Shown here in pieces: positions 12,011 through 24,066 of a DNA stretch of 64,000 nucleotides. The notes under the pieces are model-generated. The model was not told where the DNA came from. It made no database searches and saw only the letters and a list, made by a program, of their open reading frames with translations. Position 1 is the first letter of the stretch. Every line of letters begins with the position of its first letter. A program made the translations under genes and the position numbers. Source of the stretch: Cycas panzhihuaensis (Eukaryota > Cycadophyta); contig CM041465.1 in the NCBI GenBank assembly GCA_023213395.1, positions 97,533,741 through 97,597,740 on the forward strand, in the 5' to 3' direction.

Positions 12011-14079
12011 TTTTTAAATTTTACCATGATATGTACATGATAGTTTATACCCATTCTAGAGTGAGATGGTTCAGGAAGGAAGAAGATTACAAGAAAGAGT
12101 GAAAGCTAGAAAATAAATAAAAGACAAAAGGGAGCAGTTGAAAGGTTTACTTATTATATTTTTATAAACTTAAAACCATCTAAAACAAATGGTAAGAGGT
12201 TTATAAAAGTAGAAGATGGAATAATATGAATCCCCTAAAAGGAAAAACTCATATAACTCACATCATACTCCTAATAGATTATATAAACATGGAATAAAAT
12301 CCACATGTTATTTATTAAATAAAAAATTAATCTTACTTAACAAATAACTAGTCATTCGAGTATATTGGATTCCTCATTGGCTCCTTCCAAGGAAAAGAGG
12401 ATTTTAGGGGCTTACCCCCTACCAAGATTCTCCATATCCCAAGATTACCACATGGGTCTATCTCTTTCAAATATTTCATTTGAATCTTCTACTTATTATC
12501 ATAGTCTTTAAATTGCTCAAATCTAGATCTTTTTAAACTAATAGTCTTACACTCATTATGGAGTGGTAGGTTATACTCATTCTAGAGTGGGGTACCCCCA
12601 GCTAAAAAGATGAAAGTCAACTAAAATAAACATCTAGGATAGAGAAAACAAGAGCGTCAGTTTTAAGGTTAAAAGAATGAGGTATATACTAAATGGTAAC
12701 TGAAGCAAATATGAATAATAATAATGAAGCCTGATAATGTAAGAGAAGGAGTCATGGAAAATGAACCTAATACATCCCAACCAACTAATAAACTACAACC
12801 TAAGAGTTGACATATATAGTAGTAAGTGCAAGATAAAAGTGAGAAACATCAAATAAGGATCATATAATAACAAGGTATTCAACTTCATTATTAGTTACCC
12901 TAGGTATGAAAGATCCAACAGAAAGGAGGGGACTTCCTAATTGGTTATAAACCACCTAAGTAGAAGTAAACAGTCTTGGGTTTCTCCTACTATATCTATT
13001 GGTGAATATATCTAGTGCTATATAAATAATAGGATCAAAGTTTGGAGATGGTGTGATCAATAGAGGAAAGTATGAGAATCAATTGATAAGGAGATGGTAA
13101 TAAATGAACTAACTCTAACTGTAGTGAAAAAAAATAGAAACATATTAGGATGATCATGATTGATACTAGCAATCGTATCAAGTAGGGTTTGATCATAACC
13201 GAGGTCATAGTGGACCCAAACAACTAGATCAAAAAATCTTGAATAACTCATCTAAATAAACCCAACCTATAGATAGATAAGTAGGGATGAAGTCATCACA
13301 CGACTTGCTCTAGATTATAGGAGGATGATAATAATATACTTGTTTTTTTCTACTTTTTTTTAACTTTTATTTTTTCTTTCTTCCTTTTTTTCTTTTTTCA
13401 CTTCCACTTTTACTTTTTCTTTAAGAAGGGAATCATGATCAACCAACTATAAAATTATTTCACTCAACACAATAAGGATTTATCTTTCTTAACAAAATGT
13501 AGAGTATAAAAGACCAATCTCCTTAGGGATTAAACCATAGAAAAAGAGGAGATCAAAATCATGATGTCTCCAAATGTAAAGGGAAGGTGGTAGAATGAGT
13601 ATTCACTTCAAAAGATCAATAGAGAGAACCAAAGATAATAAAAATAATCAAAGGCAATAAGTGATACATGATCAAAAAGGTATCCTCTAGGTAAAGTACT
13701 ATTGAATGGAAAAGTGGTCTCAATCAATGACTAAATACTTGAAGTTGATAGAAGTATTTATCTTTCTAAGATAAAAATAAAATTAGGATGAGGCTAAGTT
13801 CTCTTTTGAGTATGGAACTCAAAAGAGAATAAGATCTAAATATGATCATAAAATGCTCCCAATAAATGCAGATACTAGAAGGAGTAAAAGACTTACATGA
13901 TCATGAGTAGGATCTCTCATAAAAGCATAACAATGCTCAAGAAAAAGCAAGAAAAGATTAGAAAGAAGGGGAACTTACCCATAGTTTGAGTTTATTAGGT
14001 AAATGAGAAAGTTTCAAAGCCATAGTTTATCCTTATTGTAGAGGTAGACAAAGATGAATAGGTCATTGTTTTTGCTATT
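11161..14079. other. Element H internal region with no recognisable domain
   Basis: Low-CpG, AT-rich sequence. A donor-like AAGGTAGGTGAGG near 11473 resembles the second donor of the antisense gene in A. On the minus strand the RT and INT expected downstream of the pre-RT motif are not found, so they were lost or replaced. Short ORFs here look random. Confidence 0.5.
11969..12015. repeat. (TA)n/(T)n microsatellite
   Basis: A TA run at about 11969-11992 passes straight into a run of T to about 12015. Confidence 0.95.
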
Positions 14080-14250
14080 TATATTTTATGCTAAGGATTA
14101 CTGTAATATTATGTTTGACAACTTAGGAGTCAAGGCCACACATATCTTTATAATCCCACATAAAAACTGAGCAGAACTCATGAAAGAGATTCTTAAATTG
14201 AGTGATCTCTTGGGGATTATAGCTATCTCCCAACTTGATAATTCTAGGAA
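14080..14250 (-). pseudogene. Element H pol: pre-RT motif
   Basis: The minus-strand frame reads RIIKLGDSYNP followed by FKNLFHEFCSVFMWDYKDM. It matches RVIKVG and LFREFRDVFMWEYSDM in element A (39600-39710), the segment just upstream of RT. After this motif the match to A stops, so H lacks RT from here on. Confidence 0.8.
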
Positions 14251-14769
14251 CATTCTTGATCTCTAAGTCTATATCAATGGTTTATTCCATAAGCATCATA
14301 TTTTCTTCCTTAAAATGAAGAGGGACAAGATCTATTGAAGGAATAGACTCCTTGGGCAGAGAATGATTAACTATAACTTTAAAAAAATCCAACTTATGGT
14401 GTCCATCAGGGAAATTAGGGGATGAACCTATTAAATACTCTACAATTACCTTGTCATTTTCAAAATGGTCTAAGTGGAAGAGAGTGATGAGGAGGAGATT
14501 TTTAGATTATAAAGTATATAGAGAGAGAGGCATGAAAGGTAAAAGAGGATCAACCAAAGAGTTTGGATAAGTGGGAACAAACTCAATAATTATAGAAACA
14601 TGAGAAAAGAAAATGGGCCTATCAATAAACTCCAAAATTGAAGCAAAAGTTTGGTTAAATTCTTAATGATTCACATCATAATCTTAGTTAGATAAAGATA
14701 TCAAGATGAGAGAAGATGGAGAAGGATCCATGTGAGGATAGGAAGGGAAAGAAATAGTGGAGATTGAGT

Positions 14770-15730
14770 TAACATCTCATACTCTAGTGGAAGTATTGTG
14801 ATTATTTTGGCATGTATCAAGTGAATCAATAGCTTCATCCCCTGACTCTAAGTCTAGGTGCCAATGCAATAATATCTTCCTCTCGTGTCTATTCAACCAT
14901 ATATTAAAGAAAGAAGAATGAGATAAAGATGGGGAAGTATCAATGCATAAATCATGTATAACCAAAATTAAGGAAGTAGTCATCAAACAACTAGTAATAG
15001 GAGGAACCATTGTATTTACCCCTGAGGGTAAGCATAAAACTTTTGAGAAATGAACCTGAATAGGAGGGGAGGTATTTGTGCTAATGAGACTAGTTAAGGA
15101 TGGACCTCCATGAGACACAATGGAGTGAGAAGCTATTTCTTCATCAAAAAAAGAAGAAGATGAAACCAAAGACCAATCAATCGAGTCAGAAGGAATAGGA
15201 ATAGATGAGGAGCCTAATGGCAAAGGAAAATTTTCAACTAAATCCACATCTTTTGCTTTTGATTGAGTAGAAGGGGCTTTAATAATAAATTATTGACCTA
15301 AACCAAGTAATTAAAAAAAGTACTCTAAAAAGTTTAAGGATTCACTAAGTTCCAAAAACGTCTTAATAAGAGGAACTGATTACTTAATGTATTTTGGCTT
15401 TCACTTAATAATTTTTAATTGTCTCTCATGGATGAACCTAAGTTCACAGAAGAGGAAGGAATAAATCACTGACATTTGGGTGATCCATGGTCTATCTAAA
15501 AGAATATTATACTCCAAGTCTAGATTAATAATAGTAAGCTTAGTAAAAACTATCTTTTTTTTAACGTGAGAGGAAGAGTGACTTGACCTAAGGGCACTTT
15601 CTAATTTTTGTCATACCCTTGGAAAATCCACTCAATAGATTAAAAATAAAGATCTCCAAATCCTTAACAATATGAAAAGAGATTATATTGATAGATGATC
15701 CCTCATTAATAATAACTCACTTAATATTAA
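14770..15730 (-). pseudogene. Element H aspartic protease and Ser/Pro-rich linker
   Basis: The minus strand at about 15730-15480 encodes a decayed retropepsin: NEGSSINII in place of DNGSSVNAM of A, then KKIVFTKLTIINLDLEYNIL, then LDRPW matching LGRPWL. A 156-codon open stretch at 15247-14777 follows, rich in Ser, Pro, Thr and acidic residues. It corresponds to the linker 38949-39407 of A. Protease would process Gag-Pol; the catalytic Asp is altered here. Confidence 0.75.
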
Positions 15731-15880
15731 TATCATCCATCGTAATCTCAATGTAGAATAGAGGTATGTCATTCAGTATATATGTAGAATGACTAAACAA
15801 GATAGCTAGGTCAAAAGAAAGCAGGGAGGTGGGGGAGAAACTACAATAGGAACTCCCAATACATTAAACAAGAGCTAATA

Positions 15881-18420
15881 TTACTTGAGGAAACACTTCA
15901 ACAAATTAATAATCGATATGCCTACTGGAATGATCTTTAATTCTTCTATCAAAGAGAAAGATCCATCCTTTATACTAGAGGGAATGGACCTAAACTTGAT
16001 GGGACGAGAGCGTAGTAGAGGTAAAGAGTTAGGATTCCTTTCCATTAAATCATTAGATAATTTAGATGGACCTACACTCTTTATGGTCTTTACCATATTT
16101 GTAATTCTCTTGGTATCCCCACCTTTAGGAGGCAGGCAAGATTGGTTGTTAATTATTTTTGTTTGAGCATTTAAGGGAGTGATAATCTTCTTTAATGAAT
16201 TAGAACTTGAAGGTTCACCTTCATCATCTTGGACTTATTTTTCCTTACCTTTATCATCTTTACTTGTTTTCTCATTATATTGAGGCAATAGACCTTTGTG
16301 GATCATTTGGTCTTAAGATGACTTAAAAGAGTAGTTTGGTTAAATACTTGTATTTTGGGATGTGTTTTGAATAGTACAATACTCACTTTGATCATGTGCA
16401 TTGGTTTGATGGTATGTGCACCATTTGGTCTTTTTGAAGGGAGGAGGAGGTGGGAGAGGAACTTGTTTCTTCCTCCCTTTGGTAAGATGGATAACTTTAG
16501 TCTCCTATGAAGACTGACCCTAAGAAAGACCATCAACATGCAACTTAGTATTGATTGCATGCTTTAACGATCTAATGGAAGAAGCCAAGTGATCATAAGT
16601 GAGTTTAAGATGGGAAGCCTTTATAGTTTGAACTAGTTCTCTAGAAGGCATAGGTTTCCCAACCTTCTTAATATATGTCTAAATTTCAAATATTTTTAAG
16701 GCTAAGCATAGATCAACCACTTATTCATACATTTGAAGGCTAAGTTTTAGGACTTCTAAATATATGTAGGGCCTCAATGCATTGGTAAATAGATCAAATA
16801 GTAAGCTATGATTGAGGAGTAAGTGATAGGCATGTACTTAGTCTTGAAATCTTCTAACAAAGTCCCTTGAGGTCTCATCATGGTTTTGCTTAATAGCTAA
16901 TAGAGACTTAATACCCAATTTAAATGGCCTTTCTACATCAAAGAGTTGATAAACAAGTCAACTAATTATTGTTACAATAGGATGGAAGTTGAGGGGAGAC
17001 AGTAAAACCACTTAAAAGCATCACTTTAAAATGGTTTAGGGAGCATGCATATCATGATATAATCATATGGAATGAAATCTATTTAAGTGAGTGTGAATGC
17101 CTGTATATGGGAAGCAATATCTTGAGAAGAGTCGCTAAAAAAATTAGGCAACTTAGGAAGAAAAGAAGATATAGGTAATAAAAAGATATCATGTGGGAAT
17201 GGAGACTTCGTGTAGTCAAGAAAGGGCCTCCTTCATCTCAACGTGGTAGCACATTGAGGTAAGGAGGATGGATGTAGAATAAATGAATGAATAGGTTGTT
17301 ATAATTATTATTGTCATTGTGGTTGCAAAGCATCGTGAGATGGAAAAGTAGAGGGGGGATTAAACCATGTCATAGGGTTAATAACAGAGTTAGTTTGGGG
17401 TATGGGATGTTATAGAAAGATGGGATTAAAAGTAGTAAAAAGATTAGCCTATGGAGTAAGTCTAATAAAGTGTAAGGAAGAAGTAGGATAAAAAACTCTT
17501 AAGGCTTGTGACTGACTTGTCAAAGCATAAGGATGAATAAAATAAGTGTAAGAAATATATTGTAAAGAGGAAACCATGTTAGACGCCCTAGGATATAGTT
17601 AGTGAGGTTTGACACCATGGGATAAAATCATATATGACATGCAAGGATATAATTAAGTGGTAGAAGGAATAGCACAAGGAGCAACTCTAGTGGTGTAAGA
17701 ATAGATAAGTCATAAACTACGTAAAGGCATAACCACTTAACTAGAAGTAGGTGCATGAGGAACACTAGGGTTGCCATGAATAGAAATGGTAGTGGTATTT
17801 CCATGGGTAGAGGGTATGACATGAGGATATTTGATCTAAACCTGTTATCTATGAGGATAATGATGAGCTTACAAATGAGTTGACCTAAAATCATCCATTT
17901 CCTCCAAAGGAGTGGAATAGGATCATGATAAAGGTCTAGGAGAAGGAGGGTGAGAAGGGCAAGGAGCCCAAATAGCATTGGGTGGAGTCTCAACTTCTAC
18001 TGACTCATAATCCTCACCCAAAGGATCAATATAAAAATGTTATGGTGGGGATGTATGAGTCTCTGGGTAAAATAGATCTTAGTAACTAGGTATATATAGT
18101 GGAGTAGGAATCATAGTAAGAACCAGCACAAAGAAGGATGAATATGGTTGGTCAGAAGGTGGATTTTCTTATGTGAAAGAGGGATCTTCAAAAGAAGGGT
18201 CACCAAGGTATTGAGAAGGTTCAAGATATCCTTATTCCACTAGTATGTTATATAATTGAGTTGAATCAGGATAAACATAAGTGTCTTGCACTTGAAGTTT
18301 TGAAGATTTAACATAATATGATGAGATTTCATGACCAATGTGTGAAGGGTGTGCTTGATAATCTAGTGAAAAGCCTTAGAATCTCAAAGAGTGCCTAGGA
18401 GTAGGTGTTGTAGTTTCCAT
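15881..18420 (-). pseudogene. Element H gag
   Basis: A start codon at 18420 lies about 35 nt inside the broken PBS and opens METTTPTPRHSLRF. The Gag core keeps HDETSRDFVRRFQD near 16870-16840, equal to HDEMNRDFVRRFHD of A. A Cys/His block KWCTYHQTNAHDQSEYC near 16430-16380 matches the KRWCSIHGECFHDDSHC zinc-binding block of A. The C-terminal GSFSLIEELKI and ISIINLLKC near 15970-15900 match GKPFSVVEELLT and MSIMDVLRSC. Stops (mainly TAG) and small frameshifts break it. Confidence 0.82.
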
Positions 18421-18447
18421 TACTTTGAAAGAAAATAAACAGTAGTT

Positions 18448-18458
18448 CCCTAGTATGG
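18448..18458 (-). other. Element H PBS, inner half, plus left TSD of element A (TATGG)
   Basis: On the minus strand CCATACTAGGG continues the PBS begun at 49512-49502. TATGG at 18454-18458 is repeated at 49502-49506, so element A inserted inside the PBS of H. Confidence 0.85.
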
Positions 18459-21024
18459 TGTTTCCCAGCTATTGGGAATGGACTCGAGACGCATCGACAC
18501 AGGTTTGTTTAGGTATATGTTCTTACTTTTCTTACCTATATTAATTAAGGTGGTTTAGAGTAGTTTGATTGACATATGCCTGTCTATATGCATTTGTTTG
18601 TCTGCTTGATCATAATGCATGTGCCTACGGCATGCCTTCAGCCTATGACGACTCACAGCGGGGGCATTCCTCAGCGAATGCGACACCCTGTATGGCGTAT
18701 AACCACTCACGATGTCTCCACAGTTTCTCGGGATTATTTCTGCCAGCTTGTTTGTTCTTGTTACAACATGCCGTTTATGTTGTAATCCGTCCTGAGTCCG
18801 GTTTAACCCTTAGTTAGGGCTCTTTGCATCATTCTGGATACTTGCCCACTGCCTGGGCCTTCCCCCTAGCTGATGTAATTCATGTTTAGTCCATGTTCTT
18901 ACCTTAAAGGCTTGATTTTTCTTTCATTTTTTTTCTTTTTTAAATTTCAGGCTGGTACCGCGGTAAACTAAGCGGTACCGCGGAATTTACCGTGGTACGA
19001 CTGTTCGAAATTAAAAAAAGAGAACCACGCGACAGTTTCCGCATTTTTTCACGGAACTGCCACGTGGCTCCGTACGATTGGAGGCGCCCACTCCCAACGC
19101 TCACTTCATCGTGAACAAGAAATAAAAACCATTTTTTCATGCATTTGCATCATTCTGGAGCTCATTTTTTCTAAGTTTTCTAAAGAAAAGCTCTCCACAA
19201 AAGACAAGAGAAGACACAGAAATCAAAGAGGTTCAGGCACAACAATTGAGGAGGAAGGATAAGGCTGCCACCAGTGGATTTTGTAGGGCCATTGCTGCCC
19301 CTTACTACTCTCCACAACCAACTCTCTTCCTTCTTGCAACTACACAAAGATTCAAGGGACTTCTTCAACCAAGAAGTTGCCCCAAAGACTTGCTTCACAT
19401 CCCCAACTTCACAAAGGGCTTCCTCCATCTACTTGGCAGCTGGGAGCACTCACGATCAGTCTTCATTAGACCTCTATTGCTGCTGTCCCTAGTGGTAGGA
19501 GGCATGCATGACCTCTCTACACAAGGTACCCCTTAGTTTTACTTGCTTTTTTTTGTTTTTCTTGCATTTCTTCTTCCTTTTACTTATATTTCCTTTACTT
19601 TTTGCTTGCAAACTCCTTGGACATACTTGCATGTCTCTTGTATTCATTGTCAAGCATTCTACCCCTTCTTTTCCCTTTGCTTTTACTCCTTGAATGAAAG
19701 TAGCTACCATTGGCCATAGCCGCCCCTTAGTGCTACCTTGACCCGAATCCATTTTCCCGGTTTTCTCTTGGGATTTCCTCATTTTCTCCAAGTCTTCTTC
19801 CATTCTTTCCTCAGCCAGCTAGAGTAAGGGAGCATACACGAGGATTTGAGGGAGATAGGCGGGGTTTCGTCCCCCATTACCGTCCTTCTCCCCAAGGGTT
19901 CCGTCCCTTGTCCTCTTCCCCTTACCATACACACTGTCCTAAGGAACGGGTCGAAGGAGTTTAGGAGATTGTGTCAGGGTGTCCAGACCGGTTTGAGACG
20001 ACCCGTGTCCACCTTTGTTACCACCCGGCATTCCTTTCCCGGGCCCCTTTGGAGACCTCTCGTGGGTGAGTTAGCCATCCCGAGGCTATACTCAGTTCCA
20101 CTTCGTGTGTTTGTGGCACTTGGTAGTGTAGAAGTACCTCATATGCTCTCGTTTCCATTTTGCTACACTTTGACATATAGCTTAGTTTGATTAGCTAAGT
20201 TGATTTCAGTTTGCAGTTCATACACATATATCTCTTTATATATTTTTTAGCCTCTCCCTTGAGAGGAAGGTACTCTTTGTGTTCTCTTGCAAGATCGCAT
20301 CGGTGGAGGTAGCGCGTGGAGCGAACCCATTACCGGTTAGCTCACTCATGGTACTTTCTCTCCTTTAGTTTTGCGTTTCCTTTTCGTCCTTTCATTTCAT
20401 TTGATTTCGCATGCTCACGGGGAGGTAAGTGAACCCCCTTGTCACCGTCAATCGGCGTTGCATGCGTGGAGGAAAGAGGAAAGGAGTGCAACCAGGAAGG
20501 AGAATCCACACTTCAACCTCAACCGCTGGATCCAGGTATTCCTCGCGTTTCCTTTGTTCTTCCCTGTTATATCATTCTTGCTTTTTCGTATGTGCTTGAT
20601 AAGTAAAGGATAAGGAAACACAAAGGAAAAAGGAAATAGTCTTTCATTTTACATTTACTTTCCTGTACCGTTTCTTTTGCTTTGCATAACATAGGGATAG
20701 AAGACCCGTTTACGTTGCATCCCCCAACCACACTTTACTTTACACCTGTCGCACGTTGATTTTGTTGCTCTCTCGTTGCCTTCTCATTACCTTGAGAAGT
20801 CGCAACGCGTGAGGTTTCCCTCTCCTTCCCGGCCATCCGAAGGGTAGGAAGGCCTCGTATTTGCACGGCTACCTGGAAGCAACCAGGCACCTTGCAGTCC
20901 CCGAACCCGAGCTCCGGCACACGGACGTCCTGCGAGGTGAGATCCTTGCTGTCTAGCCCAGCCAGTGTTGTGTTTTGTATCCCTTTGCTAGACGTAGGAT
21001 CACTGCCCCACGGAGAGCGTTTCA
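18459..21024 (+). repeat. Element A 5' LTR
   Basis: It aligns with 46927-49501 over the full length. Long stretches are near-identical, for example about 85 bp from the CTGGAGCTCATTT block at 19157. Differences cluster in a CG-rich patch at 18950-19110 that contains repeats of GGTACCGCGG. ORFs inside the LTR are not conserved in element B and are not called as genes. Confidence 0.93.
20419..20438 (+). promoter_or_regulatory. LTR motif GGGGAGGTAAGT...CCCCC, hairpin and splice-donor-like
   Basis: The 20-bp motif has GGGG and CCCC ends able to pair and an internal G|GTAAGT donor consensus. It is repeated at 48896-48915. The minus-strand LTRs of B have a related GGGGAGGGTAAGGAACCCC at about 21776-21799 and a variant at 33789-33812, and the decayed G LTR keeps a trace near 55800. 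Function is unknown; a leader intron donor or RNA hairpin is possible. Confidence 0.4.
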
Positions 21025-21025
21025 C

Positions 21026-21043
21026 TGGCGACCATCTTGAGGG
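21026..21043 (+). other. Element A primer-binding site
   Basis: TGGCGACCATCTTGAGGG begins one base after the LTR end. B has TGGCGACCATACTGGGGA at the same place. Tat/Ogre-like elements commonly use a PBS beginning TGGCGAC, usually assigned to Arg tRNA; the exact tRNA is not proven here. Confidence 0.75.
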
Positions 21044-21144
21044 CCGATGGGAAGCTAAATCCGCTTCCCCTCCTTGTTGGTGTTCTTGCCTCTAGGTAGG
21101 TTCGCATTCTGTGTTTTCAGTTGGGCAACCCCCAACGTGTTTTA
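21044..21144 (+). other. Element A leader, interrupted by element B
   Basis: The leader continues at 35683 after element B. A GGGCAACCCCCAACGTG block at 21123 matches the leader of B near 33050 on the minus strand. Confidence 0.7.
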
Positions 21145-21149
21145 CGTTT
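21145..21149. repeat. Left target-site duplication of element B (CGTTT)
   Basis: CGTTT at 21145-21149 is repeated at 35678-35682, directly outside the LTRs of B. Confidence 0.9.
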
Positions 21150-23666
21150 TGGACGCGCTGCTACGGGATAACTACCTAACTGATAGGCGTGGGAGGAGTA
21201 AGTGATGAAATGATAGAAAGTAGAACCTAAAAGGCGGGTAACTACCACGCAAAGCGCCCCGTGCACTGGAGCGCGAGTTTGGGATCTGCAATGGAGTATG
21301 GCTACTATTGGGCGACCCTTCCCCACCTTGATCAAGGGGCGAAGGTACGTAGGATGAACCTGAGTTGACCTAGGGATAGGACCCTCCCACCCTTGGGTGG
21401 CCAGAAGGGGGGAAGAGAAGGCCTACTGGAGACAGGCCAAGAGTAATCCTCACTGGCCAGGATGCACGAGCGATGTGGGAAGCAAGGCACTCATGCAGTT
21501 AAGGAAAAGGAAGGAAAGGTAAGGACAAAGAAAACTCTTACAATCTTTCCTACGGATAATAGGGGGTGCATGCAACAAAGCAAACAAATACAAAGCGGTT
21601 CCCTTTTTATCTTTCAATGTTCTAATTACTAAGAAAAGAATAAAAAGAAGAAACATGGTAACGAAGAGGAAAGGAAGTGTGCACCTGGGCCGCAGGCGTG
21701 CGAGCTGTCGTAGCCTCCACGAGGGGCACCCCACCACTCCATGTGACGTCTGGGATCACGGGATGCGTGTGAGACAAAGGGGTTCCTTACCCTCCCCGGA
21801 AAAGTAAATGCAATACCAAAGGAAGGAAAGGACCGCTAACTAGTAAATGAGATAGCATAAAACATGATACACGCAATGAGCACTTACCGGTAGAGAGGCC
21901 GACGGGCAACGTTCTCCGCGCATCTCGAGTACCTGTAAGCAACAAGGGTCTCCCTCTTCCCGAAGGAAGAGTACTAACATGCAACACAAGGATCTAACGA
22001 TATATGTCTAGCAACATAAGCAAGAGTCTAAATATACATGCGTTAGCGTTAGTCCAATAAGGAAAATACCAAAGGAAAGTGATCCAAATGAAAGGAAACA
22101 ACAAGGCAAGCCTCAGAGTGGCCTACTTCCCGTAAAAGGTGCCCCAACCTCCCCCCAGGAGCCACAAGGCAGCGAGGAGAAACTTGAGAACCAAGGCTGG
22201 AAAATGGCTGGAAAAAGGGGCAAGAGAGACCCAAAGATACCCGTGGGGGACCGGGATGCTACGGGGAGCAAACCGGGTGACCGTGGAGCAAGGGTGAAGC
22301 AAGAACCTGTAGTTGGGGCCTATGGATGGCACCCAAACCTGAACAAAGGGTCCCAAATCAGCGCTGCAACTTGTGACAGCGCTGGTTTGGGCTACCAAAG
22401 GGAGCCTTCAAACCCTTGTTTACAAGCCAAGAGGAGCACGAGGCGAGAGGGAGGTTTTGGGGGGCCAAGAGCCGCCTAGGGAGAGTGGAAGGTGGTACGG
22501 AATCCACCCAGCTCCTCTCCAAAACCTATGCAACCCCTCAACGCTTTGACAAAGAACACAGTAAGAAGCACGTGGAGAGTGGTATACTTGGTCCTCCAAA
22601 GGGAGGAAAACCAACTCTCACGGAACAAGTAGGAGCAAATAAGCTGAAGCATGAATATCACAAAAAATAAATGCAAAATGAAGGATACTGGAAGGGAGGC
22701 AAGGGATTTGCCTCGCCTAAAGGACAATGAAGAAGGGCTCAAAAATAGCCCAGATCCGAGTGGAGCAGCTAGGGTCCCCGCCACGGGTGTGACGGAAACA
22801 CCGCAAACGGGAACTCATAGATCGCACGGTAGAAACCACTGAAACCGCTTCAAAGGAGCCCTCCAAGCGTTTGAGGGGTTGAGAGAATGTCTCACCGAGC
22901 CAAAGGAGAGTCGGGCCGTATGAAGAGGTGCAGTCCAACAGCAGAAACAAAGCAGAGAAGAGCAAAGCAGGAGAGTGTTTTTTTTTAGAGCAACTTCAAA
23001 GTGAGCCAAAAGATCTTTGAAAATGAGCCAAAAGGGCTTAAGTACTCAAGCAAAACCCTAAACCGCGATTAGGGTGCAATTGGAGGAGAAATAAAGCGCG
23101 AGCCACGTGGCGCTTTCGCAATAAATGCGAAATTGCCACCATGAGATTTTAAAAATAATCGAGATAACAGTATCACGAATATTCGCATCAGCGGATATTC
23201 CGGTACTGCGGAAAATCTGGCAGACGCGCTAGTAAAGAGAATGGGGCCCACCAACCACCCAGTTGAGGCGGATGACCGAAAAGGCGACATAACGCTAAAA
23301 CACCCACCCGGAGCAAACAAGCCAACAAATGGGTCCAAAGGAGCAAAAATAGGGCTCAAGTGGGGTGGCAAGTTGACCAAACGATGATGAGTCATCACAC
23401 GGCAAGAGGTGGCACAAACCTAGTGGATCTGGAGCGAGGAGGGCGATGCGAAGCAATACGGTCACTGTGGTGCCACACTTCCGGGAGAGTGTGCCCTCGC
23501 TATAGTCGTCATAGGCTAAAATAAGTGTGGACGACTACAAGGCCGCCCACAAAGTTATACACATGCAGATACGCAAGCAAACATCCAGTAAAAGAAAGCG
23601 ATGATAATGCAAGAGACATACCTACACTTACTCGAGTGATTCAGTATCCATTCCGGGCCGGAAACA
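21150..23666 (-). repeat. Element B 3' LTR (left copy)
   Basis: 2517 bp, aligned with 33167-35677. A run of about 95 bp near 21500-21595 is identical in both, while other short CG-rich patches differ by clustered indels. No gene is called inside. Confidence 0.92.
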
Positions 23667-23678
23667 CTGCCCCCTTGG
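23667..23678 (-). other. Element B polypurine tract
   Basis: On the minus strand CCAAGGGGGCAG ends directly before the 3' LTR start TGTTTCC, the expected plus-strand primer site. Confidence 0.8.
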
Positions 23679-24066
23679 CAGCAGAGCCTCGCCACTCGGA
23701 AGCCTGGTGCGATGGTGAATGCTGGCAACACAACTGTCAGTAGCACATGTGTATATAGATATATCAATCAAGATCATAACAATAGGCAAGGGTGCCATGA
23801 GTGTCGTGGCGGACGTGGATACGAAAGTGGCGGTGGAGACAAGATAGGGCTTATGGGCCACCTGGAAACTGACTGGGAGAATGAGACAGGTGAGGGGGCT
23901 GCCCCCACCATAAAGGATGCAAAGGAACATGTATAGCTAAATAAAGAACAAATAGTGGGTACCATAGTTTTACCTCATTAGTAACCCGGTTTTGGAGGTG
24001 CGAACGGATCGTGAAATAGAGTGACAGACGACCTGGGGCTTGGGCGACGGGAAGGCCAGGCAAACC
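23679..24066 (-). other. Element B 3' non-coding region
   Basis: Between the aRH stop and the PPT. No ORF or repeat of note; it corresponds to 46575-46926 of A. Confidence 0.6.

Noticed and set aside
13035-13251. Short minus-strand ORFs in H
   Set aside because: Hydrophobic composition arises from AT-rich DNA; no start context, domain or conservation visible.
19846-20190. 114-codon ORF in the 5' LTR of A, repeated at 48323-48667
   Set aside because: The two copies are duplicates of one LTR, so their agreement is not evidence of coding; no counterpart in the LTRs of B and no known domain.
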